Of a stretch of DNA of 10,126 bases, positions 5,552 through 10,126 are shown one piece after another; position 1 is the first letter of the stretch, and every line of letters starts with the position of its first letter. This DNA comes from Methanomassiliicoccales archaeon. GTDB lineage: Archaea; Thermoplasmatota; Thermoplasmata; SG8-5. The stretch covers positions 1 through 10,126 of the forward strand of contig DAOVXH010000047.1 of NCBI GenBank assembly GCA_030636255.1, given 5' to 3'. The notes beneath the pieces are model-generated. The model was not told the DNA's origin and did no database searches. It worked only from the letters and a program-made list of their open reading frames with translations. A program made the position numbers and the translations under genes.

Positions 5552-6343
5552 ATGTTGGACATCATCCTCAACTTGATGAATAGTGAGATACTAGACATGG
5601 CCAGGCTTGTTACAGAGAAGGTCATGGCCGTTCCTCTGAACCAGAGGGGCAGAAAGGTGGCAATTGGCGCCGACGGAACAGACACAAGCTATGTTGATAA
5701 GGTTGCCGAAGACGTTATTTTAGAATTCATGGACCAGAATGATGTCCAGTCAAACCTTCTCAGCGAGGAAGTTGGCTTTGTTGACCGTGGGTTCGATGAA
5801 GTTCTTGTCATAGACCCTGTGGACGGCACCTACAATGCAAGTCGTGGAATTCCATTCTTCAGCATATCCATCGCCAGGGGCAGGAAACTGCTGTCTGATT
5901 TAACTGAAGGCCTGGTCATGAACATGGTCAGCGGCGATGTATATTATGCCGAAAAGGGCAAAGGTGCATTTCTCAATAATCAGCCAATTCATGTTAGGGA
6001 ACCAGAAAACGGCCTTGTACTAATGGCCTACATGGGCTCCAGTGCATCCCCAAGAACATTTGAGCTTGCTGCCAAATTCAGAAGAGTTCGTGCTTTGGGA
6101 GCGGCTTCATTGGACCTGTGTGCAGTGGCATCTGGTATGGCTGATGCATATTATCTAGAATATCTTCCAGCAGAGCGAAGTCTCAGAATAATGGACATTG
6201 CTGCCGGAGTTCTTATTCTTCGTGAAGCTGGAGGGGAAGCATATACCCCAAAGGGAGAAATACTGGACATGCCATTATCACTTGACGTGAGGAAGAATAT
6301 TATGGCTATTGGTTCGGATAAGGTTCTGGAGATGCTCGAATGA
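5552..6343 (+). CDS. Inositol monophosphatase-family phosphatase (IMPase/FBPase/NADP phosphatase type)
   Basis: A 263-residue Mg2+-dependent phosphatase of the archaeal IMPase/fructose-1,6-bisphosphatase superfamily. Metal and catalytic motifs are present: GADGTDTSYVDKVAED (39-54), SEE (71-73), DPVDGT (88-93), the segment EKGKGAFLNNQPI (134-146), GAASLDLCAVASG (183-195) and MDIAAG (214-219) with metal ligand Asp215. Family members hydrolyse inositol phosphate, fructose-1,6-bisphosphate or NADP. The stop overlaps the NAD kinase start by 4 nt (ATGA). In Methanocaldococcus an IMPase domain fused to NAD kinase acts as an NADP phosphatase, so that activity is a good candidate here. The true start may be the ATG at 5576, since residues 1-8 are not needed for the fold. 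Confidence 0.92.
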   Translation: MLDIILNLMNSEILDMARLVTEKVMAVPLNQRGRKVAIGADGTDTSYVDKVAEDVILEFMDQNDVQSNLLSEEVGFVDRGFDEVLVIDPVDGTYNASRGIPFFSISIARGRKLLSDLTEGLVMNMVSGDVYYAEKGKGAFLNNQPIHVREPENGLVLMAYMGSSASPRTFELAAKFRRVRALGAASLDLCAVASGMADAYYLEYLPAERSLRIMDIAAGVLILREAGGEAYTPKGEILDMPLSLDVRKNIMAIGSDKVLEMLE

Positions 6344-7143
6344 AGGTTGGAGTGCTAGCCAATCCCCAGTTGCGAGATGTTGACTCCATTGCAAGGGAAC
6401 TTCTGGATGTAATTGGAGATAGGGCCGAGATCATCATTGAGGAAAAACTGGCCCAGAAACTTGGAATGGACGGCCAGCCCCTTGCTGACATGTGTGTTGA
6501 TGTTCTGATAACTATAGGTGGCGATGGAACAATTCTCCACGCGCTCCAAAGATGCAATCCAGTCATAGCTGGAATCAATGCAGGCCAGCTTGGATTTTTA
6601 ACTGAAATTCCCAAAGATGAAATTTCAAAAAAAATATCTCGAATTCTAACTGGAGACTACGAGGTTGAAGAGCGGCTCCGGCTCAAGGTAATGCGCAATG
6701 AAGAAAGATTACAGGATTGCCTGAATGAAGCTGTACTTCACACAGCTCACGTATCAAAAATGCATCATTTTGAGGTACTGGTTGATGGAACCCTGGCAAT
6801 GAATGTTCGTGCTGATGGACTTATAATCTCAACACCAACTGGCTCCACAAGCTATGCAATGAGCGTAGGCGGCCCCATAATAGATCCCATGGTGGATGCA
6901 TTCGTCATGGCCCCTATTGCACCATTCAATCTAGCGATTCGCCCATTGGTTATTCCAGCCAATAGCCAGATAGAAGTAAGACACATAACCAAAAAGGAAT
7001 GTGTTATGGTATTGGACGGCCAGGAAGAGGTTACAATCCAGCCGGATGATATTCTACGCCTTAGCAGGTCAGAAAATCCTGCCAGGTTTGTCAGATTCCA
7101 GGGTGATTTTTATGAAAAGGCCTGGAAGAAGCTGAGGATGTGA
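6340..7143 (+). CDS. nadK: NAD kinase (ATP/polyphosphate type)
   Basis: A 267-residue NAD kinase, which phosphorylates the 2'-hydroxyl of the adenosine ribose of NAD to make NADP in the cytoplasm. Motifs are TIGGDGTILHALQ (58-70) with the catalytic Asp of GGDGT, GINAGQLGFLTE (78-89), the conserved Asn-Glu pair at 129-130, and DGLIISTPTGSTSYAMS (159-175), followed by GGPIIDP and the C-terminal beta-rich NAD-binding domain. Length is normal for the family. It overlaps the upstream IMPase-family gene by 4 nt, so kinase and possible NADP phosphatase are made together. The JAMM peptidase reading frame follows within a few bases of its stop. Confidence 0.95.
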   Translation: MKVGVLANPQLRDVDSIARELLDVIGDRAEIIIEEKLAQKLGMDGQPLADMCVDVLITIGGDGTILHALQRCNPVIAGINAGQLGFLTEIPKDEISKKISRILTGDYEVEERLRLKVMRNEERLQDCLNEAVLHTAHVSKMHHFEVLVDGTLAMNVRADGLIISTPTGSTSYAMSVGGPIIDPMVDAFVMAPIAPFNLAIRPLVIPANSQIEVRHITKKECVMVLDGQEEVTIQPDDILRLSRSENPARFVRFQGDFYEKAWKKLRM

Positions 7144-7147
7144 GGTA

Positions 7148-7522
7148 CTGGCTAAAAAAGTTAGGACCATAACGTCCAAGACCCTGGAGATGATTATTGC
7201 GGCTTCCAGGGATACTCATCCAAATGAATTTGCCTGCATGCTCAGGGCTGATGATGGGGTCATTACCGAGGTAATCCTTGTGCCAGGAACAATCAGTAGC
7301 CAGCAATCTGCTATTCTTCGATTGCATATGATGCCCATTGACCTGAGTATTGTTGGTAGCGCCCATTCTCATCCCACCCCGAATGCCACCCCCTCAGAGG
7401 CTGACCTGAAGCTCTTTTCAAACTCTGGCCAGGTGCATCTTATCATAGGATATCCCTATGACATGGAAAGCTGGAAGGCCTATGCCAGAAACGGCCAGGA
7501 AATTTTGCTTGATATAATATAG
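7148..7522 (+). CDS. JAMM/MPN+ metalloprotease, archaeal desampylase-like
   Basis: A small zinc metalloprotease closely resembling archaeal JAMM1 proteins such as AfJAMM, which remove ubiquitin-like SAMP modifiers from proteins. The zinc/catalytic set is complete: Glu in THPNEF (Glu13 counted from the ATG at 7190) and HSHPTPNATPSEAD, the HxHx7SxxD motif (His59, His61, Ser69, Asp72 in the same count), then GYPYD and a matching C-terminal strand. The conserved first strand and helix (VRTITSKTLEMII) begin upstream of the ATG at 7190. The frame is open back to 7136 with no ATG, GTG or TTG, so I place the start at CTG 7148; GAGG at 7134-7137 is a possible ribosome site. If the ATG is used instead, the protein is 110 residues and lacks the first strand. 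It directly follows NAD kinase. Confidence 0.85.
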   Translation: MAKKVRTITSKTLEMIIAASRDTHPNEFACMLRADDGVITEVILVPGTISSQQSAILRLHMMPIDLSIVGSAHSHPTPNATPSEADLKLFSNSGQVHLIIGYPYDMESWKAYARNGQEILLDII

Positions 7523-7530
7523 GAACAAAG

Positions 7531-7537
7531 TTTTTTT
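7531..7537 (+). terminator. Oligo-T terminator after the JAMM gene
   Basis: A run of seven T begins 8 nt after the JAMM stop. Archaeal RNA polymerase terminates at such T runs without a required hairpin. The same A/T-rich stretch (with TATAATAT at 7513-7520) may also contain the promoter of the TPR gene. Confidence 0.4.
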
Positions 7538-7573
7538 ATGTAGTGATGTTTAGCACATGGCGGAAGCATAGTT

Positions 7574-8869
7574 ATGAATTCACAACCCAGTTTCAAGTTG
7601 GTGGCGGAAATCAGGACCATTCTCAATACAGAGCTAGGGTCAGATTTTGGGCCCACTGTTTTCATCACCCAATGTTCGGATTTGAATATCCAATCCTCGA
7701 ATTTGAAATCTGGGGATTTACTAAGGCTCTCACAGGCCATAATCCGGGCAGTTAGACCAACTGCTGGCGATGAAAAGGCCCAGAGAATTGGAAATGAGAT
7801 TAGAAAGCTCAAGGTAAGGAGTGAACTGGACGACCTCAGGGGCAGGGAGAGCGATCCTGGAATTGCCAGACGGTTTGCAGATATCAATGTTGCTCTTGGA
7901 AATATATGCCTGGTCACAGGTGATTTCGAGGAAGGCAAGAAAGCATTCAGAGATGCAATACGCTTCACCAGAACAATAGATTATCAGCTCAAGGAGGCAG
8001 AGGCCAATATTGGTATTGGACTTTTGCATGAGAGAACTGATGAATGGGACGAGGCCATTGAATTTTTAAACAAGGGATTGGCAATCTCCGAGGAAGTGAA
8101 TTACCCAATGGGCATTGCCGATGCTTCACGATGGTTAGGTCACCTGGAATGGCACAGAAATAATTATGATAAAGCCCTAGAATGGCTTGAAAAAGGCCTC
8201 ACCAATGCCGAGAAAACCGGCGACGATGGAATGGTGGGCCAGGTCATGATTGAATTTGGTCTGGTTTACAGCGATAGGGGAAATCTGGAAAAGGCAGTCC
8301 AATGGTTCAATAAGAGTATTCCACTTCTTGAAGGTGTCAGGGACCACAGGCAATTATCAAGAGTTTACAACAATATTGGTGATTCACTTATGCAACTCAA
8401 GGACTGGAATAAGGCTCTTGAGCATTTTGACAAATCTGAGGAATATGCCAGGATGATTAATAACCAGCAGTTCATTGGATGGAGCCTTTTCAATTCTGGA
8501 GAGGCACTAATCAATATCGGAGAGTTGGACAAGGCAATAGAGAGGGGAGAGCAGGCATATCCCATGCTTGAGACTCTTGGTGACACCATGGGAATGCAGG
8601 GTTCCACAAGGGTCCAGGCAATCGCCTATTCCAAAAAGAAGGATTGGGAAAAGGCAGACAAGCTCTTTGAGAGAGTTAAGGAAATAACCGATATAATTGA
8701 TTCCAAGTATCATACTGGCCAGCTTCTCTATGATCTAGGTAAAATGCTTATTGACAAGGGGGACAAGGCCCAGGCCAAGAAGAACTATCTGGAAGCAAAA
8801 AAACTCTTTGGGGACATCGGGGCACAGCGATTGCTGGATGATGTGACAAAAGATTTGGAATCATTGTGA
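7574..8869 (+). CDS. Tetratricopeptide-repeat protein with eight TPRs and an unassigned N-terminal domain
   Basis: A 431-residue soluble protein. From about residue 98 to 420 it consists of eight consecutive TPR-like units of about 40 residues, each with the pattern G-x2-L, a turn with Gly/Asp, then A-x4-F/L, for example the unit around GDFEEGKKAFRDAI and the one around GNLEKAVQWFNKSI. The 40-residue spacing, longer than the classic 34, resembles the TPRs of scaffold and signalling proteins. Residues 1-95 form a separate domain I cannot name: strand-like PTVFITQ, then helices DLLRLSQAIIRAV and DEKAQRIGNEIRKL. The ATG has no clear ribosome site, but no other start lies upstream before a stop. 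It probably binds a partner protein; no enzyme domain is visible. It converges on the minus-strand DRTGG gene with 28 bp between stops. Confidence 0.88.
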   Translation: MNSQPSFKLVAEIRTILNTELGSDFGPTVFITQCSDLNIQSSNLKSGDLLRLSQAIIRAVRPTAGDEKAQRIGNEIRKLKVRSELDDLRGRESDPGIARRFADINVALGNICLVTGDFEEGKKAFRDAIRFTRTIDYQLKEAEANIGIGLLHERTDEWDEAIEFLNKGLAISEEVNYPMGIADASRWLGHLEWHRNNYDKALEWLEKGLTNAEKTGDDGMVGQVMIEFGLVYSDRGNLEKAVQWFNKSIPLLEGVRDHRQLSRVYNNIGDSLMQLKDWNKALEHFDKSEEYARMINNQQFIGWSLFNSGEALINIGELDKAIERGEQAYPMLETLGDTMGMQGSTRVQAIAYSKKKDWEKADKLFERVKEITDIIDSKYHTGQLLYDLGKMLIDKGDKAQAKKNYLEAKKLFGDIGAQRLLDDVTKDLESL

Positions 8870-8873
8870 TTCC

Positions 8874-8878
8874 TTTTT
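8874..8878 (+). terminator. Short T run between convergent genes
   Basis: CCTTTTTG follows the TPR stop by 4 nt. It is short, but in the right place to end transcription before the convergent minus-strand gene. Confidence 0.25.
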
Positions 8879-8897
8879 GACACTTCAAATAGGAAGC

Positions 8898-9938
8898 CTA
8901 CTCAAGTATAGATTCCAAATCCAATTCCTTGGCACCCATTTCTTTTATCAGAAGTTTTTTGTCTTCCTCATCTGGCCGTATCTCAGATATAATTTTGTCA
9001 ACTGCCTTTGCAGTAGTGTAAGTGTCCATTGCCACAGAGATTATTGGAATGTTCATACTATCTGCCTTTGCCATAATTTTCGGATGTGGTAGAATATTAT
9101 TGGTCAGGATTATTCCTGCTGTATCAGTATTCAGTGAAGCAAATATCAGGTCCACCCTGTCTCCGCCTGTTATGAGCATTTTATTTTCATGGTAGAAAGT
9201 GGGCATTTTCATTGCCTGGTTGGCGCTTAATGCACCTACTTGGACCTTGTCAATGATGTTCTCCAGACCTTCACTGCCTGCAACAAGTTTGGCATTCAGT
9301 TTGTCCAGAACAAGTTCCACATTTCCGCGTTCCATAACTGGCTCATTTGGAAGTATTCCCAGAAGCTTGATACCGGCTCTGTCAAGTACCGGTGGAACTT
9401 CGGTTTCAATTTTCTCCCTGTCTTCCTCATTCACCTTGTTTATGACAACTCCCTTAAGCTTGGCTCTGCCTTCAACACATTTCTGAACTGCCAGAACCTT
9501 GTCAAGTATCAGGTGAACATCACCATCTGCAACAATGAGCAATTCTGAGCCAAATGTTTCAGCCAGGGTAATGGAGTCCATGCCCATGAATCCCCCGAAT
9601 GAGAAGTTACGGCCACTCTCCACAATAACCATGTCCATACCCTCGGACACACAGTCAAAATTTTTCTTGAGCGCACCTGTGAGTTCTTCTGGATTCCAAT
9701 GAGATAATATTTTATCCGGATCAAAGCCCAGGGTACATTCTCTTGCCTCTTCGCCCAGGTTCAGCCACTCATGGTATACCATTGCATCCATATCATTTAG
9801 ATCTTTTTTGCTGTATACCAGATGGTCTCCATAGGGTTTGTAGTACCCGATTTTTTTCTCAGTATTCAGGGCAATGCCCAGACCCACAGTCGTCTTGCCA
9901 GCAGCCGTCCTGGTGGACGTTATTGTCAGAGATTTCAT
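8898..9938 (-). CDS. BioD-like P-loop ATPase with DRTGG domain (phosphotransacetylase N-terminal-domain-like)
   Basis: A 346-residue stand-alone homologue of the N-terminal region of long phosphotransacetylases (COG0857 type). Residues 1-220 are a dethiobiotin-synthetase-like P-loop domain: STRTAAGKTT (8-17), KPYGD (34-38), VESGR (106-110) and VINKVNEED (165-173). Residues 230-318 are a DRTGG domain with VGALSANQAM, LITGGDRVDL and AMDTYTTAKAVD. There is no acetyltransferase domain, so it is not an acetate-forming enzyme itself; a nucleotide-sensing regulatory role is likely. GGAGG lies 7 nt before the ATG, inside the end of the upstream gene, and the two overlap by 4 nt (ATGA). That upstream gene encodes an ADP-forming acyl-CoA synthetase part, so this protein may tune acetyl-CoA/acetate conversion. 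About 26 C-terminal residues after the DRTGG domain are charged and probably helical. Confidence 0.9.
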   Translation of the reverse strand: MKSLTITSTRTAAGKTTVGLGIALNTEKKIGYYKPYGDHLVYSKKDLNDMDAMVYHEWLNLGEEARECTLGFDPDKILSHWNPEELTGALKKNFDCVSEGMDMVIVESGRNFSFGGFMGMDSITLAETFGSELLIVADGDVHLILDKVLAVQKCVEGRAKLKGVVINKVNEEDREKIETEVPPVLDRAGIKLLGILPNEPVMERGNVELVLDKLNAKLVAGSEGLENIIDKVQVGALSANQAMKMPTFYHENKMLITGGDRVDLIFASLNTDTAGIILTNNILPHPKIMAKADSMNIPIISVAMDTYTTAKAVDKIISEIRPDEEDKKLLIKEMGAKELDLESILE

Positions 9939-10126
9939 ATATTTTCCTCCATTGACATCTTATTGATAAGTTTTTTCCTTATAGTCATACGTGAATCCAC
10001 AACCTTGCATCCCTTTCCGGTTGCAAGAACCATTAATGGATTGATATCCAGCTCCAGAATGTCCTGGGTATTATCTGCCAGATATGAAATTCGAGATATT
10101 GCATCCACAGCCTTTGGAATGTCCCG
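9935..10126 (-). CDS. ADP-forming acetyl/acyl-CoA synthetase, C-terminal end of the ATP-grasp (beta) part, partial
   Basis: The last 63 codons of a gene that enters from the right edge. The fragment ends an ATP-grasp beta domain: DIPKAVDAISRISYLADN, then ELDINPLMVL and GKGCKVVDSRMTIRKK, matching the terminal ELDINPL...VDARI segment of archaeal ADP-forming acetyl-CoA synthetases. These enzymes convert acyl-CoA, ADP and phosphate to acid, CoA and ATP, the usual archaeal route for energy from acetyl-CoA. Whether the full protein is a fused alpha-beta or a separate beta subunit cannot be seen here. Its TGA stop overlaps the start of the BioD-like/DRTGG gene. Confidence 0.85.
   Translation of the reverse strand, partial: RDIPKAVDAISRISYLADNTQDILELDINPLMVLATGKGCKVVDSRMTIRKKLINKMSMEENI

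Noticed and set aside
6627..6634. Run of eight A in NAD kinase as a possible frameshift site
   Set aside because: The frame is intact across it and the protein has normal family length and motifs on both sides.
7543..7755. GTG-started plus-strand frame of 70 codons
   Set aside because: It overlaps the start of the TPR gene in another frame, and its product is rich in Trp, His and Phe with no recognisable fold.
7480..8029. Minus-strand frames of 162 and 99 codons opposite the JAMM and TPR genes
   Set aside because: They are shadows of the TPR coding sequence, with Ser/Leu-rich composition typical of antisense frames.

Overview
The window looks archaeal. It carries a proteasome alpha-type subunit, a PAC2-family protein with a C-terminal HbYX-like tail, an archaeal-type JAMM peptidase, an IMPase/NAD kinase gene pair and the end of an ADP-forming acyl-CoA synthetase. 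It also has TATA-like boxes, GTG and TTG starts and some genes without a Shine-Dalgarno site. Gene content and moderate GC suggest a euryarchaeal, possibly Thermoplasmata-related, genome. That placement is inference; there is no rRNA or tRNA here. I see no mobile element, CRISPR array or tRNA.

Left block (1-2680, minus strand): a three-gene operon. The first gene starts at a TTG and encodes a proteasome alpha-like protein whose N-terminus is replaced by a ribbon-helix-helix (RHH) DNA-binding domain. The second, overlapping by 1 nt, encodes a PAC2 proteasome-chaperone-like protein ending in Met-Tyr-Gly. The third runs off the left edge and is a divergent PEP carboxykinase homologue that keeps most catalytic residues.

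Divergent promoter region (2681-2896): an almost perfect 14-bp inverted repeat with a 16-bp spacer lies upstream of the RHH-alpha gene, and a palindromic TATA-like box lies between the two divergent genes. The repeat could be an autoregulatory operator.

Middle block (2897-7522, plus strand): purA; a coiled-coil/winged-helix regulator; a translationally coupled pair of small acidic and basic proteins that share a helical motif; then a tight IMPase-NAD kinase-JAMM peptidase cluster. The JAMM domain begins upstream of the first ATG, which implies a non-AUG start.

Right block: an eight-repeat TPR protein (plus strand) converges on a minus-strand operon of an ADP-forming acyl-CoA synthetase C-terminus (partial, right edge) followed by a BioD-like/DRTGG protein.

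The most unusual item is the RHH-proteasome-alpha fusion with its PAC2 partner and candidate operator. It may be a proteasome-derived regulatory or assembly system rather than an ordinary 20S subunit gene.
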